Assembly: GCA_019359075.1 (NCBI GenBank)
Contig: JAHHIB010000049.1
Coordinates: 1 to 61,588 of the forward strand
DNA length: 61,588 bases
DNA from: Kalymmatonema hyalinum WJT4-NPBG1
GTDB taxonomy: Bacteria; Cyanobacteriota; Cyanobacteriia; Cyanobacteriales; Nostocaceae
Direction: 5' to 3'
A program made the position numbers and the translations under genes. The notes beneath the pieces were generated by a model that did no database searches, was not told the DNA's origin, and saw nothing but the letters and a program-made list of their open reading frames with translations. This document shows positions 34,280-43,174 of the stretch, in pieces; the stretch's first letter is position 1, and every line of letters begins with the position of its first letter.

Positions 34280-34930
34280 ATGATGTTGTTGGAATTGAAG
34301 CGCATCCATGTTCCACCGGGACAACGAGTGCTGTTTTGTGATGTCACCTGGCAAGAATTGGAAACAATTCTAGAGGAGTTAGGGGAACACCGTGCAGCAA
34401 GAATTGCTTATGACAGGGGAATACTGGAGATTATGGCACCACTGCCAGAACATGAATATGGTAAAGAAATTATTGGTGATTTAGTCAAAGCACTTCTGGA
34501 AGAGCTGGATATTGAGTTTATCAGCCTTGGTTCTACCACTTTCAAAAACCAAGCAATGGCTCAAGGTATAGAACCTGATCAATGTTTCTATATAAAAAAC
34601 GAATCTAGAATTCGTGGGAAAAAGCGACTAGATTTAACAGTAGACCCCCCTCCGGATTTAGCCCTAGAAGTGGATATCACTTCTCGCACTCATCCTAATA
34701 TTTATGAAGCACTAAAAGTACCAGAGCTTTGGCGTTTTGATAAAGGTAAATTACAAATTAATATACTGCGAGATGGGCATTATGTAGAGTCTCAGGAAAG
34801 CTTTAATTTTCCCAGATTACCACTAGTTGAGGCGATTCCCCAATATCTAGAACAAAGTAAAACCGCAGGCAGAAATGCAACGCTCAAGGCTTTTCGCCTT
34901 TGGGTGCAACAGCAGATACAACAGCAATGA
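34280..34930 (+). CDS. Uma2 family putative endonuclease
   Basis: A Uma2/DUF820 protein of about 216 residues, of a subtype different from the copy at 182. It has YDRGILEIMAPLPEHEYGKEI near residue 45, the RGKKRLDLTVDPPPDLALEVDITSR block (about 115-139, the likely PD-(D/E)XK core), and PELWRFDKGKLQI. The start is taken as ATG 34280 behind GGGAG; GTG 34274 and ATG 34283 are alternatives. It is followed about 100 bases later by another Uma2 gene of yet another subtype. Confidence 0.82.
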   Translation: MMLLELKRIHVPPGQRVLFCDVTWQELETILEELGEHRAARIAYDRGILEIMAPLPEHEYGKEIIGDLVKALLEELDIEFISLGSTTFKNQAMAQGIEPDQCFYIKNESRIRGKKRLDLTVDPPPDLALEVDITSRTHPNIYEALKVPELWRFDKGKLQINILRDGHYVESQESFNFPRLPLVEAIPQYLEQSKTAGRNATLKAFRLWVQQQIQQQ

Positions 34931-35036
34931 ACTATTTTTCTCTTGTTGCCATCAGCGTTTTTGTATGCTAATCAATGGTAAGATTAGACAATGGCTTACT
35001 TAAATAATGTAACTAAAGTCGAATAAAAAGTTGGTG

Positions 35037-35603
35037 ATGGAAATGACAATTACAGTTCCAGGAACCACTACACTAAAGGAGTTTTTGAAACTTCCATATG
35101 TTGATGAGTCACCAGCTTGGGAGTATATTAACGGAGAAGCGGTTCAAAAACCCATGGGAGGAGGTAAACACAGCCTGTTGCAGAAACGTTTAGTTGCAGT
35201 GATTGATGCAGCAGGGAGTCACTACGAAGCCTTTCCAGAATTGCGCTGTACTGTCGGTAATCGTTCAGTAGTTCCTGATGTCGTTGTAGTCGCCACTCAT
35301 CAACTACCAGTGGATGATAACGGTGATATAATTAGCACTGGTATTGAGTTTGCCCCAGCTTGGGTAATTGAAATCCTTTCCCCGGCTCAAAGTCAGACGA
35401 AGGTAACAGGCAATATTCTACATTGTCTCAAACATGGTAGCCAACTAGGATGGTTGATTGACCCGAGTGAACGCTCTATCTTCATTTATCATCGCGATCG
35501 CTTGCCTGATTTATTAGCTGGAGCAGATGTTTTACCAGTATTAGAAGGTATAAATCTGACACTATCTGTTGATGAAGTCTTTGCTTGGTTGAAGCGGGGA
35601 TAA
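35037..35603 (+). CDS. Uma2 family putative endonuclease
   Basis: About 188 residues, Uma2/DUF820 fold. It shows SPAWEYINGEAVQKPMGGGKHSLLQKRL (about residues 25-52), VVPDVVVV, APAWVIEILSPAQSQTKV (the acidic core) and LGWLIDPSERSIFIY. It starts at ATG 35037, with upstream TTG and GTG codons in frame as alternatives. No function is established beyond the fold. Third Uma2 gene in this window; 106 bases from the previous one. Confidence 0.83.
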   Translation: MEMTITVPGTTTLKEFLKLPYVDESPAWEYINGEAVQKPMGGGKHSLLQKRLVAVIDAAGSHYEAFPELRCTVGNRSVVPDVVVVATHQLPVDDNGDIISTGIEFAPAWVIEILSPAQSQTKVTGNILHCLKHGSQLGWLIDPSERSIFIYHRDRLPDLLAGADVLPVLEGINLTLSVDEVFAWLKRG

Positions 35604-35679
35604 AGTTTTTAGGCAAGCTTCATGGAATAAATCTCTAGCTGACATATATTTTTATCGCTAATCAGCGGTTGATCTAATT

Positions 35680-35722
35680 CCCCCTCCTCGCTTGCGGGGA
35701 GGGGGTTAGGGGGTGGGGTTCT
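35680..35722. repeat. C/G-rich extragenic hairpin at metH 3' end
   Basis: CCCCCTCC and GGGAGGGGG pair around CGCTTGCG, followed by GGGGGTGGGG. The right edge touches the metH stop codon region, so it may act as the transcript end for metH. Confidence 0.5.
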
Positions 35723-38700
35723 ACGCGCTAAAGTACTTCGCTACTGGGTGATAAGTAATAATCGCCGTCGTAGACTGTTCAGGATAAATTTGTTCACTTT
35801 CATCCATGTACAAATTGATACGTCCTGCTTCCAACAACTCCAGCTGCTTGTACTGATCCTGAATATTCGGACAAGCCGGATACCCAAAACTATACCGCGA
35901 GCCGCGATAGCGCTGCGCTAAGATATCCCGAATATTATCCGGTTCCTCAGCACCAAAACCCAACTCACGACGAATGCGGGCGTGTGTCCACTCAGCTAGC
36001 GCTTCCGCTACCTGCACCGCCAAGCCGTGAAAATACAGATAATCCCTGTATTGATTATTTGCAAACAGCTTTTGGGCGAATTCTGTTGCAACATGCCCCA
36101 CCGTCACCGCCTGCATCGGGAACACATCAATAATTCCCGACTCCTTCGGCGCAAAGAAATCTGCAATACACAGCCTCCTCAAAGACTTCTGTCTCGGAAA
36201 CTCAAAACTTGCTCTTACCTCTGCGTCCTCTACATCTTTGCGGTTCGTTTGATAAACATACAAAGTATTCCCCTGAGATTGACAAGGGAAATACCCATAA
36301 ATCACCTGCGGATGCAACAAATTCTCCTCAATAACTCGCTGCTTCCACTCCTGCAAAATTGGATACACCTTCTCATCCAAGAAAGCCTGATACTCTTCCT
36401 TAGATTGCTCCTTCGGCTTGCGGAACTGCCATTGTCCAGCAATCAAAGCTTGTAAATCCATATGCCAGAACAGTTCTTCCAAAGGAATATCCTGTGGCTG
36501 CAGTAGCTTTGTTCCCCAGAAAGGCGGCGTCGGACGTTCGATATCCACCGCGACAGCTTCGGAACGCCGGGTATCAACTTCCTGCGGTTCTACCTTAGAT
36601 ACAGAACCATTGCTGGATACAGATAGCTCCTGAGCTTCTTCTATCTGTGTTAATCTGTGTCCATCTGTGGTTTCATTCAAAAATCCCTGCAGATCATCCC
36701 ACTGACTAGCAGCCTTCGCTGGCATCAACTTATCCATGAAGTGCAAGTCAGAAAATGCATCCTTGCCGTAAACCACCTTACCTTTGTAAGCCTTTTGGCA
36801 ATCTTCATGGACAAACTTGGGAGTCAAAGCAGCACCGCCTAAAATCACAGGGACAGTAATTCCCTTCTCGTTGAATATCTCCAAATTCTCCTTCATGAAG
36901 GCGGTGGATTTCACCAGCAAGCCACTCATAGCGATACAATCAGCTTTGTGCTTCTCGTACGCGTCGATGATGTTTTCCACCGGCTGCTTAATACCCAGGT
37001 TAATCACCTTGTAGCCGTTGTTCGACAAGATGATATCCACCAGGTTTTTACCAATATCGTGAACATCGCCTTTCACCGTGGCAATGATAAATGTCCCTTT
37101 GGCATTGTTGCCAGATTCTGATTTTTCCATGAACGGTTCTAAGTAAGCAACCGCTGCTTTCATGGTTTCCGCAGATTGTAATACGAAAGGTAGCTGCATT
37201 TGCCCAGAACCGAACAACTCACCCACCACTTTCATGCCATCTAGCAGGAAGGTGTTGATAATCTCCAGAGGCGGATATTTTTCTAAAGCTTTGGTGAGTT
37301 GTTGTTCTAAACCGATACGTTCACCGTCGATGATATGACGTTTGAGGCGTTCTTCGATGGGTAGATTTTCGTCAACGCTTTTGTCGCGTTTCGTTGTCAC
37401 CCCTTCAAACAGTGTTGTCAGTTGTGTTAAGGGGTCATAAACGCAGACATCGCCTTCAAACTTGCGTTCATCATAAATCAACTGGTGGCAGACTTCTTGA
37501 TGACGCTGCTCAATTTTTGCCAGTGGTAAAATCTTATTAGGGCTGACAATTGCTGCATCCATCCCAGCAGCGATCGCCTCATGCAAAAACATCGAGTTCA
37601 GCACAAGCCGCGCCGCTGGATTCAACCCGAAGGAGATATTAGAAACACCCAAAATAACATGACATCCAGGCAATTCTTGACGAATGCGGCGGATGGCTTC
37701 AATTGTACCTTTGCCGTTGGTCCGGTCTTCTTCAATACCCGTAGAAATTGGCAGTGCTAGGGGGTCAAAGAAAATTTCGTGCGCTGGGATGCCGTATTCA
37801 ACCGCTTGACGATAGGCGCGTTGGGCGATCGCAAACTTTTGATCTGCTGTCCGCGCCATTCCTTCTTCATCTATGGTACCAATAACGACACCAGCACCGT
37901 ATTGCTTGGCAATTTCCAACACCTTGAGGAAACGTGGTTCTCCATCTTCATAGTTGGTGGAGTTCAGCAAGCACTTACCACCAGCCACTTTCAGTCCCGC
38001 TTCCATCTTTTCCCATTCGGTGGAATCGAGCATCAATGGCAGTGTGACATTATTTACCAGACGTGAAACGAGTTCGTGCATATCCCGGACGCCGTCACGT
38101 CCAACATAATCCACGTTCACATCGAGGATATGTGCGCCTTCTTTGACTTGCGCCCTCGCCATTGATACCAGTCCATCCCAATCTTCCGCATTCAGCAACT
38201 CGCGGCATTTTTTGGAACCACTAGCGTTGAGGCGTTCGCCGACAATTAAGAATGAGTTGTCTTGGTCATAAGGTTGGACACTGTAAATTGACGCTGCTGC
38301 TGGTTCCTGTTGAGGATGTCTGACTTTTGGCGTTAAGTCTTTGGCGATTTCTGCTAATTGTTGAATGTGTTCTGGACGTGTCCCACAGCAACCCCCGATC
38401 ACTTGGACACCCAAATCTTCTACAAAATGCATTAATGACATCCGTAATTCCGTTGGTGTCAGGCGATAATGAGCTTGACCGCCGACGTTCTCCGGTAAAC
38501 CTGCGTTGGGAATACAGGAAACCACAAAAGGCGAATGTTCTGAGAGATACTTAATATGTGGTTTCATCAAATCTGGACCAGTGGCACAGTTCAGACCGAG
38601 AATGTCAATTGGGTATGGTTCCAGAATTGTCAGCACGGCGTTGATTTCGGTCCCCACCAGCATTGTACCCATAGATTCCATTGTGACAGAAACCATGAGC

Positions 38701-39269
38701 GGACGGCGATCGCCTTTTTTGGCAAAGACTTCTTCAATTCCATTCAGCGCTGCTTTGATTTGCAGCACATCTTGGCAAGTCTCAACGATGAATAAATCAA
38801 CGCCACCATCCCATAGTCCTTCCGCTTGTTCGGCGAAGGATGATTTCATCGTGTCAAAATCGATATGTCCCAAAGTTGGCAGTTTCGTGGTTGGCCCCAT
38901 AGAACCCGCAACAAACCGGGGTTTTTCTGGGGTGGAAAATTCCGCAGCCACGCGCTTTGCGAGTTCCGCTGCTGCTTTATTAAGTTCATACGCCTTATCT
39001 GTTAAGTCGTATTCAGCCAAGACAATCGACGCAGCGCCAAACGTATCCGTTTCAATCACATCTGCACCAGCAGCGAGAAAGTCCCGGTGAACTTTGGCGA
39101 TCGCTTCCGGTTTGGTATAGACGAGGTACTCGTTGCAACCTTCGTACTGTGCGCCACCGAAGTCTTCAGCTGTCAGATTTTGGGTTTGCAGGTTAGTTCC
39201 CATTGCACCGTCGAAGACGATGACTGGGTGTGTTGGGCTGTGCAAGCGTTCTAAGAAAGTAGAAGTCAT
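35721..39269 (-). CDS. metH: Cobalamin-dependent methionine synthase
   Basis: About 1182 residues; transfers methyl from methyltetrahydrofolate to homocysteine via B12. Modules are in order. The homocysteine module has [11 protein letters not shown], and zinc cysteines in LGLNCATGP and [10 protein letters not shown]. The folate module has [12 protein letters not shown] and [12 protein letters not shown]. The B12 module has [11 protein letters not shown] (lower axial His). The activation domain ends with [18 protein letters not shown] 39269 behind GGAG is preferred over TTG 39278. The linker between the B12 and activation domains contains an in-frame extragenic repeat (36640-36675). I looked for a cobalamin riboswitch upstream and did not recognise one. 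Confidence 0.96.
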   Translation of the reverse strand: MTSTFLERLHSPTHPVIVFDGAMGTNLQTQNLTAEDFGGAQYEGCNEYLVYTKPEAIAKVHRDFLAAGADVIETDTFGAASIVLAEYDLTDKAYELNKAAAELAKRVAAEFSTPEKPRFVAGSMGPTTKLPTLGHIDFDTMKSSFAEQAEGLWDGGVDLFIVETCQDVLQIKAALNGIEEVFAKKGDRRPLMVSVTMESMGTMLVGTEINAVLTILEPYPIDILGLNCATGPDLMKPHIKYLSEHSPFVVSCIPNAGLPENVGGQAHYRLTPTELRMSLMHFVEDLGVQVIGGCCGTRPEHIQQLAEIAKDLTPKVRHPQQEPAAASIYSVQPYDQDNSFLIVGERLNASGSKKCRELLNAEDWDGLVSMARAQVKEGAHILDVNVDYVGRDGVRDMHELVSRLVNNVTLPLMLDSTEWEKMEAGLKVAGGKCLLNSTNYEDGEPRFLKVLEIAKQYGAGVVIGTIDEEGMARTADQKFAIAQRAYRQAVEYGIPAHEIFFDPLALPISTGIEEDRTNGKGTIEAIRRIRQELPGCHVILGVSNISFGLNPAARLVLNSMFLHEAIAAGMDAAIVSPNKILPLAKIEQRHQEVCHQLIYDERKFEGDVCVYDPLTQLTTLFEGVTTKRDKSVDENLPIEERLKRHIIDGERIGLEQQLTKALEKYPPLEIINTFLLDGMKVVGELFGSGQMQLPFVLQSAETMKAAVAYLEPFMEKSESGNNAKGTFIIATVKGDVHDIGKNLVDIILSNNGYKVINLGIKQPVENIIDAYEKHKADCIAMSGLLVKSTAFMKENLEIFNEKGITVPVILGGAALTPKFVHEDCQKAYKGKVVYGKDAFSDLHFMDKLMPAKAASQWDDLQGFLNETTDGHRLTQIEEAQELSVSSNGSVSKVEPQEVDTRRSEAVAVDIERPTPPFWGTKLLQPQDIPLEELFWHMDLQALIAGQWQFRKPKEQSKEEYQAFLDEKVYPILQEWKQRVIEENLLHPQVIYGYFPCQSQGNTLYVYQTNRKDVEDAEVRASFEFPRQKSLRRLCIADFFAPKESGIIDVFPMQAVTVGHVATEFAQKLFANNQYRDYLYFHGLAVQVAEALAEWTHARIRRELGFGAEEPDNIRDILAQRYRGSRYSFGYPACPNIQDQYKQLELLEAGRINLYMDESEQIYPEQSTTAIITYHPVAKYFSA
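36640..36675 (-). repeat. CCACAGATGGACACAGAT-type repeat inside metH
   Basis: On the minus strand it reads AAACCACAGATGGACACAG and continues ATTAACACAGATAG. The same word family occurs outside genes at 3952-3980 and 9064-9095. It is translated as about a dozen residues ([12 protein letters not shown]) in the interdomain linker. Confidence 0.65.
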
Positions 39270-39497
39270 ATTCTCCAACAGAAAATTGGCTTAGTCTTAA
39301 AATATTCGACTACACATACTATTTTCCAAAATTTTTAGTGTTTCCGTAAGGGCTAAATATTATTAGGAGTGTATAAAGATTGCGCGATGAGTATGAAGGA
39401 TATACCAGTAACTCCCTTAAGGTAGCCAGAATCAAGAGCCACAGTGATTTCCTGACAACTCAGTTGAGATATATTACCCAATAATGAGCTTAGAAAT

Positions 39498-39560
39498 ATG
39501 CAACTAGAAGATTATTTTGACTTTTTTGCACCAAACGACATTCGGATTAAAGGAACGCGA
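39498..39560 (+). pseudogene. DUF433 gene remnant (N-terminal 21 codons)
   Basis: The peptide MQLEDYFDFFAPNDIRIKGT followed by R matches my recollection of the N-terminus of DUF433 proteins, a helix-turn-helix type often paired with toxins. After this the frame continues into unrelated sequence and stops at 39692. The rest of the usual 70-80 residues is gone. Confidence 0.6.
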
Positions 39561-39721
39561 CTGGTTGGCTATTTAACGGTAAAGGGCAAGTCACTCTCAT
39601 CTCTAGTGCATCTACCAATAATCCTCACCCTTCTTTGCAAAATTCTGCTTCCTGTGCATCTCGCTAGTTTCACTTTCTCTTTAAAGCTTTAGAGCAAGCC
39701 GAACTTTAACTTTATATATAT

Positions 39722-39811
39722 AGCCGTTTTCAATTGAGTATTATAGAGTACTAAGTAGAGGAACAAGAAGCTATGCCCGACCTTGTAGTGTATGCGAGTG
39801 AGAACGGCTAT
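39722..39811. repeat. Small inverted-repeat element (possible MITE)
   Basis: TAGCCGTTTTCA near 39721 faces TGAGAACGGCTA near 39799-39810; 11 of 12 positions pair. It is about 90 bp with no coding capacity. No clear target duplication was seen. Confidence 0.4.
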
Positions 39812-39816
39812 TGTTC

Positions 39817-39904
39817 TTTATTGCGATCGCTCAGAAGAATCTTTGTATTCTTTTATTCTTTATTGCGTTTATTGCGATCGCTCAGAAGAATCTTTGTATT
39901 CTTT
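39817..39904. repeat. 37-bp direct repeat pair containing a HIP1 site
   Basis: Two identical 37-bp copies (39817-39853 and 39868-39904) start TTTATTGCGATCGCTCAGAA. They are offset by 51 bases, and each contains one GCGATCGC. Confidence 0.85.
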
Positions 39905-40471
39905 GACGGTTTTATTTGTAAATTATAACATTTGCTTATAAATATTTAACTAGAGAAATAGGGCTTCATATATACAAAGCTGCTATTAAGATTAAAATTG
40001 AAACTAAATCTTTTCCTCGTAAGTCATTTATAAAATAAAGATTAAATTTTTACAGGGTGCCTTAGGCGGTTTCATGCAAGAGTTTTTCTTATTGACTAAG
40101 TTTGCAGCGGCGTAACGCACCATTTTAGTCTGTGCATCAGACGAGGTTAACGTACCCTATATATTTATGATGCACTTTATTTATCAACTCTCAACTTTCT
40201 ATAATGGTCTATCAGGGACTATACTGTGGTACCTGCCCTAAGGTGGTAGACCTTACCTGAGATAGAGTCATAATTTTTCCTTCGGACTAGTTCGATTTAC
40301 AGAAGTCAAATAAGACCGAGTTTGGGAGAATAAGATCCTATGGCGACCTACCGCATAAAGAGTTTGGTGAAAAATCAAGTGTAATCTGGCTAAAGTATTT
40401 TTTTATCAAATCAATTATTTTTTAGTTATGTTACTTATTCAAACGCTGTGCAATGTAGTGGAGTACACCAG

Positions 40472-41173
40472 ATGATAAAGCAAAAAATCCTTGCTACCGA
40501 ACCACTGCTAACTATAGCAGGACTAATTGGTACAGGTGTTCTCCAACCGGCAGAAGCCACTACAGTAGAAGAAAACCCTCTGGTGGGAAAATATATAAAA
40601 GACTTTCATAGCTCTAGTAGCAGTGTTGGGAATGATTTTGCATCAGTACTTGTGACAGTTGGAATTATATTAGCCCTAGGCTCGACTGTTTGTGTAGTAC
40701 ATAAAGCTCTTAATTCGAGCAAGCCTTCTTCAAGCACTGCAGATTCTGTGCATACAGCAGAAGAGAAACATAAAGCTACTACAGAAGATCCCACATCTGG
40801 TACTCAACAGATTACTCCTGCTACATACATTGAAAAAGCTTATACTTCCTGGCGACAAGGAGATGTTCAACAAGCGGTTGCTGAATTGAATAATGGAATT
40901 CGTCTTCATCCCCACAATGCTTATCTCTATACTGAACGAGCTAAGTTTCGTCGCAAAAATCTAGGGGACAAAGAGGGCGCACTTGAGGATTATACCCAAG
41001 CTATTTATCTCAATCCTGACAATGCCCTTTTCTACCTTTGGCGCAGTCAGCTTTACCATGAAATAGGGGATATGTTAAAAGCCATGACAGATTATAACAC
41101 AGCTATTCGTCTTGCCCCTGACGATACCGTATATCACTTCTCGCCAACAAGCGTAAACTCACTAAGACGCTGA
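40472..41173 (+). CDS. Membrane-anchored TPR protein
   Basis: About 233 residues from ATG 40472 (behind GGAG); a GTG 8 codons upstream is possible. A hydrophobic or signal-like N-terminus (about 10-28) and a transmembrane helix (about 60-80, VLVTVGIILALGSTVCVV) precede a Ser/Thr/Glu-rich linker and three TPR-like repeats (about 118-220, for example GDVQQAVAELNNGIRLHPHNAYLYTERA). The C-terminus (YHFSPTSVNSLRR) breaks off in what should be a fourth repeat, next to a repeat-like sequence, so it may be truncated. It lies beside the TPS/CHAT locus; a scaffolding role is inference. Confidence 0.7.
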   Translation: MIKQKILATEPLLTIAGLIGTGVLQPAEATTVEENPLVGKYIKDFHSSSSSVGNDFASVLVTVGIILALGSTVCVVHKALNSSKPSSSTADSVHTAEEKHKATTEDPTSGTQQITPATYIEKAYTSWRQGDVQQAVAELNNGIRLHPHNAYLYTERAKFRRKNLGDKEGALEDYTQAIYLNPDNALFYLWRSQLYHEIGDMLKAMTDYNTAIRLAPDDTVYHFSPTSVNSLRR

Positions 41174-41239
41174 GCGAATCAGTTATCACTCAACAGTGAA
41201 CAGTCAGAAGAATTAACTGATAACTGATAATGTGTGGTT

Positions 41240-42382
41240 TCACCGTTGAGGGCAGCTAGCAGTAGTAGACCCCAAACTGGCAGCACTTGACGCATGAGAT
41301 ATCAGCGTGACTTGACCCTTAGCGTTGAACACCCAACCAGTGGCGGGTACAATTGCGACAGCTTCAGGTTTAGAGGCTGGTTTTGCGGTGGGTGTCTGCT
41401 CTCGATCCTGCCGCGTTGTGGTAGCTGGTGAGCGAGTATCTGACCAAACGACATCAGTACTGAGGGGTTCGTATGGGCTAGGAGGCAAACCTCCACGTCC
41501 GCTAACGATAAATTCACTGTTTTTTGAACCAACTAAGGCTGCACAGCTAGTGTCAACCAGCACTGAAGTATCGACCACTACTGTGGGCAGTTCCACTAAT
41601 TCCAAATTAAAATAAGTTTCTACAGTTCTTACCGACTGCCTGACGTCAGGATTTTGTTGAGAAAACGCCGTGATGTCATTTGTTTGTAGCTTACTTGGGT
41701 TTAGTTGGGTTGCGTCAGTTGTCCCCAACAACCTTGCTATGTCTGTTCCACTGCGTAGTACAAGCCCAAATCTACCAGTAGTATTGATAGTTATTCTACC
41801 ACCGCTGCCACTAAATGCATTGGCAGTGATGTCGCTATTTTCGTTGGGAACTGCAACGATAACGCCATTGGGAGCCTGGATATTGATGTTGCCGCCATCG
41901 CCGCCTTGTTGTGCAGTACCCGCAGTAGCGGAAATTGTGCTTTGATTGCGTAATAGTAACAAGTCTTTTACGCTTAAGAACATATCCCCACCATTACCAG
42001 AATTGGTTGTCGCTGTGAGGCTTCCATTGTCTACATTGATAGAGCGAGCGTTAATTTCTAGGTTACCTGCTGCCTGCTCTTTTCCTTCACTCCTGACACT
42101 CACCGTACCTCTATCCCTGACAATCAACTTCCCAGTTTCAATGCTCAACAAACCTGCATTTCCTTTACCTGAAGTCGAAGCCGATACTTGTGAATTTGTG
42201 ACCACCAAACGCTTAGTGTTGATAGTTAAATTTCCTGCATGTCCCGTGCCTGAAGTGCCAGCTTCCAAGCGGCTGCCAGTTTGACCATTGGGTATGGTGC
42301 CTTTGAAATATTCTTCAAAATTTTTCACAAAAATTTTCAAGCTCCAGGAATATACTGTCAGCATTACTTGTACCAGTTGCAA
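41240..42382 (-). pseudogene. C-terminal fragment of a TpsA-type filamentous haemagglutinin-like exoprotein
   Basis: About 350 residues of beta-helix-type sequence (repeated GNLTINTKRLVV, GLLSIETGKLIV, GNLEINARSINV, GDMFLSVKDLLL units) followed by the usual cyanobacterial TpsA tail (VETYFNLELVELPTVVVDTS, CAALVGSKNSEFIVSGRGGLPPSP, and the final ATGWVFNAKGQVTLISHAS). The first 35 residues of the open frame look unrelated. The N-terminal TPS secretion domain and signal peptide are missing, so it should not be exported as is. It is antisense to the TpsB gene and head-to-head with the TpsA miniature gene at 42450. Confidence 0.8.
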
Positions 42383-42449
42383 CTAGAAACTTGCTCAAGT
42401 TCAGCCAATAAGTAAAAGTACTGAAGTATCATAGGGAGACTTGACTGAT

Positions 42450-42719
42450 ATGGCTGGAGGCTGGAGACAGGAGTGCAATCGGTTGGGGTTGGTAGTGATT
42501 TTGGCAATAGGAGGGGCGCTGGCATCTGTTGTTGATCATGTCAGCGCCCAACAAGTCGCACCTGACGCCACCCTACCTCAGAACTCTACAGTTACATCCA
42601 TAAACAATAACTTCACGATTACGGCTGGAACTCAGGTAGGGCAAGTTACCCTGATTTCCCATGCATCTGGTGCTACTCCTGAGCGTTTGGGTACTGCTAC
42701 TAGTTGCATACAGCCCTGA
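42450..42719 (+). CDS. Miniature TpsA: signal peptide and TPS N-terminus fused to TpsA C-terminal tail
   Basis: An 89-residue product. Residues 1-37 are a signal peptide (MAGGWRQECNRLGLVVILAI onward to VSAQQ). Residues about 38-62 are the start of a TPS domain (VAPDATLPQNSTVTSINNNF then TITAGTQ). The normal continuation of several hundred residues is absent. Instead it joins in frame to GQVTLISHASGATPERLGT, the tail also seen at the end of the fragment at 41240. It is an internal deletion derivative of a larger exoprotein. Whether the 50-residue mature peptide is made or useful is unknown. It lies upstream of tpsB in the same orientation, where a functional tpsA would be expected. Confidence 0.7.
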   Translation: MAGGWRQECNRLGLVVILAIGGALASVVDHVSAQQVAPDATLPQNSTVTSINNNFTITAGTQVGQVTLISHASGATPERLGTATSCIQP

Positions 42720-43174
42720 AAATACCGGTTCGCCTGCTGCCTAATACGGTAGAATTGCGTAAATCTGCTTTTAGCAGTAAGATACTACCGTTGGGCTATT
42801 TTTAAGGGATTTCCATCCCTATTAAGTAAGATTGTTTATATTTTCTTTAACAAGAAACCGTATTGTTTTGGAATACACTATAGTCATTATTTATATCGTT
42901 TCTGCTGTTTGTGCAACAGCTAAAACTACAGCTAAAACTACTGATGTAGTGTAGGCAAACCTCACACTAAGTAGCAGATTTAACTGCTTTTCTGTCTCCA
43001 CTAGCAAACAGGCTTTCCTCAAAAACCCCTTTAGGGTAGAGAACATCTCTCATCCTAATGTTGCGCTAAGTGTAGCAACGATTCATTGGGCTTTAAAAAA
43101 AAGCCAATGTGTCCTTGTGGCTAACTTTGCTACAACCGTTTATCTTTGTGACTTTCCGGCATCTGCTTGTTGTT
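42720..43174. other. Interval upstream of tpsB
   Basis: About 450 bases with no supported gene and no obvious hairpin or conserved regulatory motif. The frame of the tpsB gene remains open up to a GTG at 43109, but the ATG at 43175 is preferred. Confidence 0.5.

Larger units (their letters stand above)
39270..40471. other. Gene-poor interval with remnants and repeats
   Basis: About 1.2 kb without an intact gene. It holds a DUF433 remnant (39498-39560), a small inverted-repeat element (39722-39811), a 37-bp direct repeat pair (39817-39904) and A/T-rich DNA. The last 300 bases may hold the promoter of the TPR gene at 40472. Confidence 0.6.

Noticed and set aside
38506-39090. 194-residue plus-strand frame inside metH
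   Set aside because: Ser/Ala-rich shadow of a long, clearly conserved gene on the other strand.
39270-39480. Cobalamin riboswitch upstream of metH
   Set aside because: I could not find a B12-box-like core or a convincing paired structure; B12 riboswitches more often control metE or transport genes.
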